Shown one piece after another: positions 1 through 8,243 of a stretch of 64,000 bases of DNA. The position numbers and the translations under genes were made by a program. The notes under the pieces are model-generated. The model had not been told where the DNA came from. It saw only the letters and a program-made list of their open reading frames with translations, and did no database searches. How positions within the stretch are numbered: the stretch's first letter is position 1; every line of letters begins with the position of its first letter. Location of the stretch: assembly GCA_016194935.1 (NCBI GenBank), contig JACQAO010000014.1:1-64000 (forward strand), given 5' to 3'. Source of the stretch: Betaproteobacteria bacterium. GTDB lineage: Bacteria; Pseudomonadota; Gammaproteobacteria; Burkholderiales; Rhodocyclaceae.

Positions 1-269
1 ATTGTTGCCTCGGGCGTAACATCGCGCAGCGCCGGGCCGGTGCCGCCGGTGGTCAGCACCAGGTGGCAACCGGCGCTGTCGCATAGTTCGATCAGGGTTT
101 TTTCGATTTCAGCCTGTTCATCGGGAATCAGCCGCGTCTCCATTTTCCACGGCGTGGTCAGCGCAGCGCTGAACCATTCCTGGAGCGCCGGGATGCCCTT
201 GTCCTGGTAGACGCCGGATGAAGCACGGTCAGAGATCGAGACCAGGCCGATGATAAGTTGGTCATTCAT
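1..269 (-). CDS. mogA: Molybdopterin adenylyltransferase, partial (C-terminus beyond window)
   Basis: The reverse strand from 269 reads MNDQLIIGLVSISDRASSG and continues to the window edge, giving about 89 residues. The LVSISDRAS start and the later TTGGTGPALRDVTPEAT segment are the substrate-binding signature of the MogA/MoaB fold. MogA adenylylates molybdopterin, activating it for molybdate insertion in cytoplasmic molybdenum cofactor synthesis. The 3' part lies outside the window, so MoaB rather than MogA cannot be fully excluded. Confidence 0.85.
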   Translation of the reverse strand, partial: MNDQLIIGLVSISDRASSGVYQDKGIPALQEWFSAALTTPWKMETRLIPDEQAEIEKTLIELCDSAGCHLVLTTGGTGPALRDVTPEAT

Positions 270-280
270 AAAAATCCTTT

Positions 281-411
281 AGCCACAGAGGACACAGAGA
301 GCACAGAGGAAAACCTATGAGTGTCTTTTCTCTGTGTTCTCTGTGTTCTCTGTGTTCTCTGTGTTCTCTGTGTTCTCTGTGTTCTCTGTGTCCTCTGTGT
401 CCTCTGTGGCT
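281..411. repeat. CACAGAG-type inverted repeat with an expanded 9-bp array, copy 1
   Basis: The left arm (282-309) has three units of the type gccacagag/gacacagag. The right arm (330-410) has nine 9-bp units: six ctctgtgtt, two ctctgtgtc and one ctctgtggc. The arms are complementary and flank a short spacer. A second, unexpanded copy of the same element lies at 51212-51341. The right arm lies inside the 3' end of darP and encodes its TEN/TED tail. It looks like a dispersed non-coding repeat that landed on the gene end. Confidence 0.85.
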
Positions 412-980
412 TGAGTTTGCAGTTCGCGCAGCACATGGAACAGTTCGCGGAAGGCGCGTGGCGGCTTGCTTTGTTCGCGTTCCTTGAGGGCGTTGCGGCG
501 CAACTGGCGCAGTTGCTGCAAGTCAGCGCCCGGATGGGCGGCTATGATCTCCGCCAGCGCCACAGTCTCGTTTTCCAGAAGTTGCAAACGCAATCGTTCG
601 AGCCGGTGCATGCGCGCGTTCTCGACGGCGGAAACGCCGGCAATCGCATCCAGCGCGGCCTGGATCGGCTGCGGGTCGGTGGAGCGCATCAGCTTGCCGA
701 TGTACTGCATCTGGCGGCGGCGCGCTTCGTGTTTGGTGATGCTGCGGGCATCGCACACGGCGGCGCACAGGGCATCGGTCATGTCGATTTTCGCCAGACG
801 CTCGTCAGACAGTTCCACCAGCGCCGCGCCGAGTTTCTGCAAGGCGGTCGAGTCGCGTTTTCTCTGGGATTTGCTAGTGCCCGTCTTTGGGTCTAGGGTA
901 CTGGGGCCGTCGTAATCCTCGTTGGATTCGTCGGCTTCGTTGGGCTGATCGGGTTTTTTATGAGATTCCACGGGTATCAT
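315..980 (-). CDS. darP: Ribosome-associated protein DarP/YjgA (DUF615) with repeat-derived C-terminus
   Basis: Family features are the acidic, charged N-terminus, the SKSQRKRDSTALQKLG motif and the later LRQLRRNALKERE helix. In E. coli the family acts late in 50S subunit assembly. The start at 980 (MIPVESHKK) is preferred over an in-frame ATG at 1010, which lies beyond the pmbA start. The gene is divergent from pmbA with 28 bp between starts. After the normal end of the family (about ELQTQ) come roughly 27 residues of repeated TED/TEN, translated directly from the 9-bp array, then EKRHS and the stop. The tail is therefore an added repeat, not family sequence. Confidence 0.9.
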   Translation of the reverse strand: MIPVESHKKPDQPNEADESNEDYDGPSTLDPKTGTSKSQRKRDSTALQKLGAALVELSDERLAKIDMTDALCAAVCDARSITKHEARRRQMQYIGKLMRSTDPQPIQAALDAIAGVSAVENARMHRLERLRLQLLENETVALAEIIAAHPGADLQQLRQLRRNALKEREQSKPPRAFRELFHVLRELQTQATEDTEDTENTENTENTENTENTENTEKRHS

Positions 981-1008
981 TATAGCTTTGCAACGGAACG
1001 ACGCCCTC

Positions 1009-2349
1009 ATGTCAGCTTTGGAATTCAGTTACACCCCGGAATCGTTGCGCCAATATGCAGCGGATGTGTTACGTCATGCCCGCGAACTCGGTGCTACGGC
1101 GTGCGAAACCGATGTCTCGGAAGCCTTCGGCCAGTCGGTGACGGTGCGCAAGAATGAAGTCGAGACCATCGAATACAACCGCGACAAGGGCATCGCTGTC
1201 AGCGTCTATGTCGGCCAGCAGCGCGGCCACGCCAGCACTTCGGATTTCTCGCCGCAGGCCTTGCGCGCCACGGTGGAAGCGGCCCTGTCGATCGCGCGCT
1301 TCACCGCCGCCGACCCCTGCGCAGGACTGCCCGAGGCGAAACTGCTGGCGAAGAAATCCGTGGATTTGGACCTCTATCATCCCTGGACGCTGCCTGTCGA
1401 GGAAGCCATCACCATCGCGCGCAACTGTGAGCAGGCGGCGTTTGCCGTCAGCCCGCAAGTGAAAAACTCCGAAGGCGCCAGCGTCTCGGTGCAGCAGTCG
1501 CAATTCATCTCGGCCAACAGCCTGGGTTTCATGGATGGATTTCCCACCACCCGCCACTATATTTCCTGCGCGGTGATCGCCGGCGCGGGCGCCGCTATGC
1601 AGCGCGACGACTGGTATTCCTCCGCTCGCAACTCAGCCGATCTGGCGTCGCCGCAGGCCATCGGCGACTACGCCGCGTGCCGCGCCCTGTCGCGCCTGGG
1701 CGCAAAACGCCTGAAGACGCGGCAGGCGCCGGTATTGTTCGAAGCGCCGCTGGCAGCCGGCTTGATCGGCAGTTTGGTGCATGCCGTGAGCGGCGGCTCT
1801 TTGTACCGCAAATCTTCTTTCCTGCTCGACAGTCTCGGCCAGAAAATTTTTCCCGAGCATGTGCGCATCAGCGAACGTCCGCATCTGCGCGGCGCCATGG
1901 CCAGCAGCCCGTTCGACGACGACGGCGTGGCGACGCAGGAGCGCGAAGTGGTTGCCGACGGCGTGCTGCAGGGCTATTTCCTGTCCACCTATTCGGCGCG
2001 CAAGCTCGGCATGCAGACCACCGGTAATGCCGGCGGCAGCCACAACCTGATCGTCCATCCAGGCAAGCTCGACTTCGCGGGGCTGTTGCGCGAGATGGGG
2101 ACGGGACTGCTGGTGACCGAGCTGCTCGGCCAGGGCGTCAATTACGTCACCGGCGATTATTCGCGCGGCGCGGCCGGTTACTGGGTGGAGCGGGGAGAGA
2201 TCGCCTATCCGGTGCAGGAGATCACCATCGCCGGTAACCTGCGCGACATGTTCCAGAACATCGCCGCCATCGGCAAGGATGTGCTGGTGCGCGGCTCCAA
2301 GCAAGTCGGCTCGATCCTGGTGGAGCGCATGACCATCGCCGGAAATTGA
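1009..2349 (+). CDS. pmbA: TldE/PmbA-type metalloprotease subunit
   Basis: This protein of about 446 residues belongs to the TldD/PmbA family (U62). PmbA pairs with TldD in a heteromeric cytoplasmic protease that trims peptide substrates such as microcin B17 and CcdA. Supporting segments are the N-terminal VTVRKNEVETIEYNRDKG and the C-terminal GVNYVTGDYSRGAAGYWVE, typical of the glycine-rich end of the family. ATG at 1009 is chosen over TTG at 988 because it has a GGAAC-like sequence upstream and gives a normal N-terminus. TldD is not in the window. Confidence 0.93.
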   Translation: MSALEFSYTPESLRQYAADVLRHARELGATACETDVSEAFGQSVTVRKNEVETIEYNRDKGIAVSVYVGQQRGHASTSDFSPQALRATVEAALSIARFTAADPCAGLPEAKLLAKKSVDLDLYHPWTLPVEEAITIARNCEQAAFAVSPQVKNSEGASVSVQQSQFISANSLGFMDGFPTTRHYISCAVIAGAGAAMQRDDWYSSARNSADLASPQAIGDYAACRALSRLGAKRLKTRQAPVLFEAPLAAGLIGSLVHAVSGGSLYRKSSFLLDSLGQKIFPEHVRISERPHLRGAMASSPFDDDGVATQEREVVADGVLQGYFLSTYSARKLGMQTTGNAGGSHNLIVHPGKLDFAGLLREMGTGLLVTELLGQGVNYVTGDYSRGAAGYWVERGEIAYPVQEITIAGNLRDMFQNIAAIGKDVLVRGSKQVGSILVERMTIAGN

Positions 2350-2453
2350 ACTTTGGTGTAGTATCCTGCCTGGTTCCGTCGATGGAATCGACTAGCCCGA
2401 CCGCATACCAGAGGCTTGTGCGGCACATGAAAAACAACCCAAGGAGAGATGGA

Positions 2454-3533
2454 ATGCAACGACGTAAATTTCTGCAAAACGCCGGTATGGCCGGCATCCT
2501 GGCAGCCGGTGTGGCGCCGGCGGTGCACGCCCAGCAGGCGATCCGCTGGCGCCTCGCCTCGAGCTTCCCCAGGTCGCTCGACACCATCTTCGGCGCTGCC
2601 GAAACCTTCTCCCAGAAAGTCAAGGAGATGACAGGCGGCAAGTTTGAAATCACGACGCATGCCGGCGGCGAGTTGATGCCTCCGTTCGGCGTGGTCGATG
2701 GCGTGCAGAACGGCACCGTCGAATGCGTGCATACGGCGCCCTATTACTTCTTCGGCAAGGACCCGACCTTCGCCATGGACTGCGCGATTCCCTTTGGCCT
2801 CAATTCACGCCAGACGACCGCATGGATGTATCAGGGCAACGGCATGAAGCTGTTCCGCGAGTTCTACAAGCAATACAACATCGTCAATTTCCCGATGGGC
2901 AATACCGGCGCGCAGATGGGCGGCTGGTACCACAAGCCGGTCAAGTCGCTGGCCGACATCAAAGGCCTCAAGATGCGTATCGGCGGCTTCGGCGGGGTGA
3001 TTCTGGCGGGCATCGGCGGCGTGCCGCAGAACATTCCCGGCGGCGAAATCTACCAGGCGCTGGAAAAAGGCACCATCGACGCAGTCGAATGGGTCGGCCC
3101 CTATGACGACCAGAAGCTGGGCTTCCAGAAGGTCGTCAAGCACTATGCCTACCCGGCCTGGTGGGAAGGCGGCCCGCAGCTCACCCTGTATGTGAACAAC
3201 AAAGCCTATGACTCCTTATCGGCTGAGTACAAGGCCATCCTTGAGGCAGCCGCTTCCTACGCTCACGTCGATATGCAGGCCAAGTACGACGCCAAAAACC
3301 CGCTGGCTCTGAAAGAGCTGGTGGCCGGCGGCGTTCAGTTGTTCCGCCTGCCCAAGGACGTGATGGATGCGGCCTTCAAATACTCCGAAGCGCATTACGC
3401 CGACCTGTCGGCCAAAAACCCGAACTGGAAGAAGATCTATGCGGATTTCGCGGCTTTCCGCAAAGACCAGAATCTGTGGTTCCGTTTTGCCGAGGCGGGT
3501 TTCGACAGCTATATGCAGTCGCAGAAACTGTAA
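2454..3533 (+). CDS. dctP: TRAP transporter solute-binding protein (DctP/TakP type)
   Basis: The 359-residue precursor has a twin-arginine-like leader (MQRRKFLQNAG, ending AVHA), so export by Tat is possible. A consensus ribosome site (AAGGAGAG) before 2454 decides the start. The mature protein carries the TRAP P-subunit fold. MRIGGFGG holds the conserved carboxylate-binding arginine, and EWVGPYDDQKLGF plus YPAWWEGG resemble the 2-oxoacid/lactate-binding TakP subgroup. The likely substrate is therefore a 2-oxo or hydroxy monocarboxylate (inference). Its permeases lie directly downstream on the opposite strand, an unusual arrangement for TRAP systems. Confidence 0.93.
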   Translation: MQRRKFLQNAGMAGILAAGVAPAVHAQQAIRWRLASSFPRSLDTIFGAAETFSQKVKEMTGGKFEITTHAGGELMPPFGVVDGVQNGTVECVHTAPYYFFGKDPTFAMDCAIPFGLNSRQTTAWMYQGNGMKLFREFYKQYNIVNFPMGNTGAQMGGWYHKPVKSLADIKGLKMRIGGFGGVILAGIGGVPQNIPGGEIYQALEKGTIDAVEWVGPYDDQKLGFQKVVKHYAYPAWWEGGPQLTLYVNNKAYDSLSAEYKAILEAAASYAHVDMQAKYDAKNPLALKELVAGGVQLFRLPKDVMDAAFKYSEAHYADLSAKNPNWKKIYADFAAFRKDQNLWFRFAEAGFDSYMQSQKL

Positions 3534-3546
3534 TCCGGTCCTGTCT

Positions 3547-3588
3547 CAAACAAAAAACCCGCAGGCTAGCCTGCGGGTTTTTTGTTTG
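3547..3588. terminator. Bidirectional intrinsic terminator, 42-bp perfect palindrome
   Basis: The sequence is perfectly self-complementary over 42 bp around GCAGGCTAGCCTGC, with A6 on the left and T6 on the right. It sits between the convergent dctP and dctM genes and can terminate transcription from both sides. Confidence 0.93.
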
Positions 3589-3607
3589 TCTGTAAATCCA
3601 GGCCATC

Positions 3608-5428
3608 TTATTTCGGCTTGCCCTTCTTGTCCTTGGCGATATCCTCCAGCAGAGCGGCGGCGGGATCGGCGTCCTTGCCTTCGGCCGAGTACCCCTGGGC
3701 CGGAGCGGGTGCATCGGCGTCCGCCGGCTGGTCAGCCGCACCTGCGGCCTTGCCTTTCTCCGTATCAGTCGTTGCGTCAGCGGGGTTGCCCGGCGCGCCG
3801 TAGCCGCGGTCGTAGCCGCCGGGCTGGACTTCGATCTGGATATCGTCGGTGTTGATCGCCTTGGCCTTGTGCAGGCCGCCGGTGACCAGGCCGGGGAAGG
3901 CAATGATCAATCCCACCATGAGGATCTGGATGAGCACGAAAGGTACGGCGCCCCAATAGATTTGTCCGGTGGTGACCTTGGCGATCTTCTGCTTGGTCAG
4001 CCGGTCATCGTAGTCGTCCTGTGGCGCCACGCTGCGCAGGTAGAACAGGGCGAAGCCGAAGGGCGGGTGCATGAAGGAGGTCTGCATGTTCACCGCCAGC
4101 AGCACGCCGAACCACACCAGGTCGATGCCCAGCTTGTCTGCCACCGGGCCGATCAGCGGCACCACGATGAAGGCCAGCTCGAAGAAGTCGAGGAAGAAGG
4201 CCAGGAAGAACACCAGGATGTTCACCACGATCAGGAAACCGAGCTGGCCGCCGGGCAAGCCGGTCAATAGATGCTCGACCCACACCGGTCCGTCTACCGC
4301 CTGGAAAGTCAGGCTGAAGACGGTCGACCCGAGCAGGATGAACACCACGAAGGAGGACAGCTTCATGGTCGCTTCCAGCGCCTGTTTCATCAGGTGCAGA
4401 CTGAGCCGCCGGCGTGAAACCGCCATCACCAGGGCCCCCACCGAACCCATCGCGCCGCCCTCGGTGGGCGTGGCGATGCCGAGGAAGATGGTTCCCAGCA
4501 CCAGGAAGATCAGCGCCAGCGGCGGGATCAGCACGAAGGTAACGCGTTCCGCCATGCGCGACAGCAGGCCGAGCTTGGTGACGCGGTTAGCGACCGACAG
4601 GACGAAAGCCAGGCCGATACCGACGCACATCGAGACAACGATGGTTTCGTCGAGCGGCATTTCTGCGGCGCGGGTTTTGGCAAACGCCACGGCGCTGCCC
4701 ACGGACAGAATGGTCAATGCCAGCAGGGAGGGCAAGCCGCTGCCGCCGTCATCCTCGCGGATGGTGCGGGCTTCGACCGGCAGCGCAGGCACGCTGGCCG
4801 GCTTGACCAGACTCATGATCAGCACATAGCCGATGTACAGCCCGGTAAGCGCAAAGCCGGGAATAAACGCGCCCTTGTAGAGATCGCCGACGCTCTTGCC
4901 CAACTGGTCGGCCAGCACGATCAACACCAGCGAAGGCGGGATAATCTGCGCCAGCGTGCCGGATGCCGCGATAACGCCCGAGGCGACGCGACGATCATAG
5001 CCGTAGCGCAACATGATCGGCAGCGAGATCAGGCCCATCGAAATCACCGAGGCGGCAACCACGCCGGTGGTGGCGGCCAGCATCGCGCCCACCAGGATCA
5101 CCGCATAGGCCAGACCGCCGCGGATCGGGCCGAACAACTGGCCGATGGTGTCGAGCAAATCTTCCGCCATGCCGGAACGTTCGAGGATCAACCCCATGAA
5201 AGTGAAAAATGGAATTGCCAGCAGCGTGTCGTTCTGCATGATGCCGATAATGCGCAGCGGCAGCGCCTGCATCAGGGCCGGGTGCAGCATCCCCAACTCG
5301 ATGCCGATAAAGCTGAAGAACAAGCCGGTGGCGGCCAGCGAGAACGCCACGGAATAGCCCAGCAACAGGAAGACGATCAGCCCCGCAAACATGATCGGGG
5401 CAATATTGGCGATGAGGAAGGCGGTCAT
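3608..5428 (-). CDS. dctM: TRAP transporter large permease
   Basis: The 606-residue integral membrane protein has many hydrophobic segments and DctM signatures such as NDTLLAIPFFTFMG, GLISLPIMLRYGYDRR and ASGTLAQIIPPSLVLIVLAD. DctM is the Na+-coupled transport subunit of TRAP carriers. The chain is longer than the usual 425 residues because of a central insertion and a hydrophilic C-terminal tail of about 80 residues rich in Ala, Asp and Pro. Long DctM variants are known with TakP-type binding proteins. It overlaps dctQ by 4 bp, so the two are translationally coupled. Confidence 0.94.
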   Translation of the reverse strand: MTAFLIANIAPIMFAGLIVFLLLGYSVAFSLAATGLFFSFIGIELGMLHPALMQALPLRIIGIMQNDTLLAIPFFTFMGLILERSGMAEDLLDTIGQLFGPIRGGLAYAVILVGAMLAATTGVVAASVISMGLISLPIMLRYGYDRRVASGVIAASGTLAQIIPPSLVLIVLADQLGKSVGDLYKGAFIPGFALTGLYIGYVLIMSLVKPASVPALPVEARTIREDDGGSGLPSLLALTILSVGSAVAFAKTRAAEMPLDETIVVSMCVGIGLAFVLSVANRVTKLGLLSRMAERVTFVLIPPLALIFLVLGTIFLGIATPTEGGAMGSVGALVMAVSRRRLSLHLMKQALEATMKLSSFVVFILLGSTVFSLTFQAVDGPVWVEHLLTGLPGGQLGFLIVVNILVFFLAFFLDFFELAFIVVPLIGPVADKLGIDLVWFGVLLAVNMQTSFMHPPFGFALFYLRSVAPQDDYDDRLTKQKIAKVTTGQIYWGAVPFVLIQILMVGLIIAFPGLVTGGLHKAKAINTDDIQIEVQPGGYDRGYGAPGNPADATTDTEKGKAAGAADQPADADAPAPAQGYSAEGKDADPAAALLEDIAKDKKGKPK

Positions 5429-6087
5429 TTGCGCTCTCCCTGCTTACCCTGTCCCTGCGTCATCTTCATATCGATGGCGTCTTCGACGCGATCAATGACT
5501 TCGGGGGCGACCTGGTGCTTGAGAATTTCCTCGGCGAGCTCCTCTTCGGCTGTTTTGGTTTGCGGCGGACGGGTCGGGTCGGCGCACAGACCCATCAGGA
5601 AACCGACCCGCTTGATGAGTTCGGAAATACCCTGCAAACCCAGCAGCGCGAAGCCGGCAGGCACCAGGGCGTACACCGGCCAGCGGATCAGTCCGCCGGA
5701 ATTCTGCGACATCTCGCCGTGGATGTACGCCTTGGTTACCAGCGGCCAGACCAGGTCGATGACGACATAAACAAACGGCAACAGAAAAAACAGGATGCCG
5801 AAAATATCCACCATGACCTGGGTGCGCTTGGAAAAACGCCCGAGGATCACATCGATCTTGACGTGACCCTGGCGCAACAGGGTGTACCCGGAAGCCAGCA
5901 GGAACACAGCGGCAAACAGGTACCACTGGATCTCCAGCAAGGCGTTGGAGCTGGTATCGAAGATTTTGCGCACGGTGGCGTTACCGGCAGAAATCAGCAC
6001 GGCGGCGAGGACCAGCCAGATGACGGCGCGGCCAACGCGCTCGGTCATACCGTCAATGAAACCGGAAATCCGGAGCAGGGCTTGCAT
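5425..6087 (-). CDS. dctQ: TRAP transporter small permease
   Basis: The 220-residue protein has four hydrophobic segments. The DctQ pattern is visible in EIQWYLFAAVFLLASGYTLL and the following LRQGHVKIDVI, where the small subunit contacts DctM. The start at 6087 (MQALLRISGF) is preceded by AAGGAGAG. An upstream in-frame ATG at 6150 has no such site. It forms an operon with dctM through an ATGA overlap. The soluble C-terminal tail of about 45 residues is charged and slightly longer than usual. Confidence 0.93.
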   Translation of the reverse strand: MQALLRISGFIDGMTERVGRAVIWLVLAAVLISAGNATVRKIFDTSSNALLEIQWYLFAAVFLLASGYTLLRQGHVKIDVILGRFSKRTQVMVDIFGILFFLLPFVYVVIDLVWPLVTKAYIHGEMSQNSGGLIRWPVYALVPAGFALLGLQGISELIKRVGFLMGLCADPTRPPQTKTAEEELAEEILKHQVAPEVIDRVEDAIDMKMTQGQGKQGERK

Positions 6088-6386
6088 AATGAGGGACTCT
6101 CCTTGCAGGGCAGGCGATGGGTAAAATCGGGAAGAAAAAGCAGCGTGCACTCAGGATGTCCAGGGCTGCGGAAGCCAAGGACTCCGGCGGCGCGCTGGGC
6201 GCATAGCTTAATGGGGTTTGGCGTTTTTAGCCAGCGCATGAAGCTAATTCATTAACGACTAATGCAGCTACATTGTCCCCGCAAGGAAATGCTCCGAGTA
6301 CGCTTTTTGCATCGTCCTCCACTCTAAAACCGCAGGCAGGCGCGAGAGGGTAAAATCCGGTTTCCCGCCATTCCTACACCGCCGCC
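6088..6386. other. Intergenic region between divergent dctQ and glyA
   Basis: These 299 bp must contain the promoters of the dctQM operon (leftward) and glyA (rightward). No near-consensus -35/-10 pair, riboswitch-like fold or terminator stands out by eye. The segment 6240-6275 is relatively AT-rich and is the likeliest promoter zone. No coding sequence is supported here. Confidence 0.5.
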
Positions 6387-7634
6387 ATGTTTTCCAAACA
6401 GAATACGATAGCCAGGGTCGATGCCGAATTGTGGCAGGCGATCCAGTCCGAGAATCGCCGCCAGGAGGATCACATCGAGATGATTGCCTCCGAGAACTAT
6501 GTCTCCCACGCCGTGCTGGAAGCGCAGGGTTCGCAGCTTACCAACAAGTATGCCGAAGGTTATCCCGGCAAACGCTATTACGGCGGCTGCGAGTATGTCG
6601 ACCTGGCAGAAAAGCTGGCGATCGAGCGCGCCAGGAAACTCTTCGGCGCCGAAGCCGCCAATGTCCAGCCGCACTCCGGCTCGCAGGCGAATCAGGCGGT
6701 GTTCATGGCCTTTCTGCAGCCGGGCGACACCATCCTGGGCATGAACCTGGCGATGGGCGGACACCTGACGCACGGCTCGCCGGTCAACGTATCCGGCAAA
6801 TGGTTCAAGGTGGCGCCTTACGGCCTCAACCAGAAGGAAGAGATTGACTACGACGCAATGGAGCATCTGGCGCAGGAACATAAACCCAAACTGATCATCG
6901 CCGGGGCCTCGGCATATTCCCTGCGCATTGACTTCGAACGCTTCGCCAAGGTGGCAAAAAAAGTTGGCGCGATTTTCATGGTGGACATGGCGCACTACGC
7001 CGGGTTGGTCGCTGCCGGTTTCTACCCCAACCCGGTCCCCCATGCCGATGTCGTCACCACCACCACCCACAAGACCCTGCGCGGCCCGCGCGGCGGTCTG
7101 ATCCTGATGAAGGCGGAACATGAGAAGGCCATCAACTCGGCGATTTTTCCCGGCCTGCAGGGCGGCCCGCTGATGCATGTGGTGGCAGCCAAGGCCGTGG
7201 CGCTCAAGGAAGCCATGACAACGGAATTCAAGAACTACCAGGAGCAGGTGATCGAGAATGCCCAGGTGATGGCCAAAGTGCTGAGCGCGCGCGGGTTGCG
7301 CATCGTCTCGGGCCGCACCGAGTCGCATATGTTCCTGGTTGACCTGTGCGCCAAGAACATCACCGGCAAGGATGCCGAAGCGGCGCTGGGCAAGGCCCAT
7401 ATCACGGTCAACAAGAATGCCATTCCCAATGATCCGCAAAAACCTTTTGTGACATCGGGCATCCGCCTCGGCACCCCGGCAATGACCACGCGCGGCTTCA
7501 CCGAGATCGAGGCCGAGCAAGTGGCGCAACTGATTGCCGACGTGCTTGATGCGCCCGCCGACGAAGCTTCGCTGACGCGCGTGCGCGGCACTGTAGCAGC
7601 ACTGTGCAAGAAGTTCCCGGTTTACGGTGCATGA
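6387..7634 (+). CDS. glyA: Serine hydroxymethyltransferase
   Basis: At 415 residues the protein has the full family length. It interconverts serine and glycine with tetrahydrofolate, supplying one-carbon units. Visible signatures are the N-terminal [15 protein letters not shown]-like segment (here [17 protein letters not shown]), YYGGCEYVD, and the PLP lysine in [16 protein letters not shown]. It is followed by nrdR and ribD on the same strand, an order common in proteobacteria. Confidence 0.98.
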   Translation: MFSKQNTIARVDAELWQAIQSENRRQEDHIEMIASENYVSHAVLEAQGSQLTNKYAEGYPGKRYYGGCEYVDLAEKLAIERARKLFGAEAANVQPHSGSQANQAVFMAFLQPGDTILGMNLAMGGHLTHGSPVNVSGKWFKVAPYGLNQKEEIDYDAMEHLAQEHKPKLIIAGASAYSLRIDFERFAKVAKKVGAIFMVDMAHYAGLVAAGFYPNPVPHADVVTTTTHKTLRGPRGGLILMKAEHEKAINSAIFPGLQGGPLMHVVAAKAVALKEAMTTEFKNYQEQVIENAQVMAKVLSARGLRIVSGRTESHMFLVDLCAKNITGKDAEAALGKAHITVNKNAIPNDPQKPFVTSGIRLGTPAMTTRGFTEIEAEQVAQLIADVLDAPADEASLTRVRGTVAALCKKFPVYGA

Positions 7635-7735
7635 CCAGAACATGACTCCTCTACACTCTCCGAGCGTAGCGAGCAGACTTAGTCGCCCCCGTCCTTGGGA
7701 GGGGGGTTGGGGGGTAGGTTGTTGTAAAGTCCGCA

Positions 7736-7780
7736 GGACACTTCATGCTTTGCTCCAAGGGGGCAAAGCATGAAGTGTCC
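7736..7780 (+). promoter_or_regulatory. Long hairpin enclosing the nrdR start codon
   Basis: An 18-bp perfect inverted repeat (7736-7753 and 7763-7780) has a 9-nt loop. The right arm contains the nrdR ATG and its first codons (MKCP), and the loop holds the purine-rich AAGGGG that would serve as ribosome binding site. In mRNA the start codon would be paired in a very stable stem. Its complete overlap with a conserved N-terminus means the upstream arm is the added part, perhaps a short inverted duplication. Confidence 0.7.
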
Positions 7781-8243
7781 CTATTGCGCCGACACTAATA
7801 CGCAGGTCGTCGACACCCGCGAGAATGAAGAAGGCGATACGGTGCGCCGCCGCCGCCGCTGCCTGAGCTGCGACAAACGCTTCACCACTTACGAACGGGT
7901 GGAATTGCAGTTGCCGCACCTGGTCAAGAAAAACGGCAGCCGCACCGAATACGACCGCGACAAGGTGCTCGCCAGCATGATGCTGGCATTGCGCAAACGC
8001 CCGGTAGCGACCGAGAGCATCGATGCCGCCATCGACCGCATCGAGGAAAAACTGGTCACCCTCGGCGAACGCGAAGTGCCGAGCGACCGGGTCGGCGAAC
8101 TGGTGATGCGCGAACTGAAAAAACTCGACAAGATCGCCTACATCCGCTTCGCTTCCGTGTATCGCAATTTCGCGGATGTCGAGGAATTTTCCGACGTCAT
8201 CCGCGAAGTGAAAAAGCCGCGCACGCGGCGGCCAGGTTCGTGA
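7770..8243 (+). CDS. nrdR: Transcriptional repressor NrdR
   Basis: The 157-residue protein starts with the zinc ribbon (CPYC near residue 3 and CLSC near residue 31, with RRRRRC) followed by an ATP-cone domain ([15 protein letters not shown]). NrdR binds NrdR boxes upstream of ribonucleotide reductase genes and represses them according to bound ATP/dATP. The conserved MKCPYC start fixes the ATG at 7770. That start codon lies inside a long hairpin. The stop overlaps the GTG start of ribD. Confidence 0.97.
   Translation: MKCPYCADTNTQVVDTRENEEGDTVRRRRRCLSCDKRFTTYERVELQLPHLVKKNGSRTEYDRDKVLASMMLALRKRPVATESIDAAIDRIEEKLVTLGEREVPSDRVGELVMRELKKLDKIAYIRFASVYRNFADVEEFSDVIREVKKPRTRRPGS

Noticed and set aside
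330-410. Regular 9-bp array as a CRISPR
   Set aside because: Units are contiguous with no spacers, and no cas genes are present. It is a simple tandem repeat inside an inverted-repeat element.
321-896. Plus-strand frame over darP with repeated VLCVLC residues
   Set aside because: It is the antisense reading of the 9-bp repeat and of darP. darP has clear family motifs and a proper divergent promoter space.
6252-6263. 12-bp sequence TTAACGACTAAT shared with 11525-11536 in inverted orientation
   Set aside because: Many 12-mers recur by chance in 64 kb on both strands, and the two contexts have no common gene type.
7697-7718. G-rich run near the end of the glyA-nrdR gap, possible G-quadruplex
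   Set aside because: Runs are uneven, and only two separate long G-runs exist with 6-G stretches that do not give four clean tracts. It is noted as weak only.
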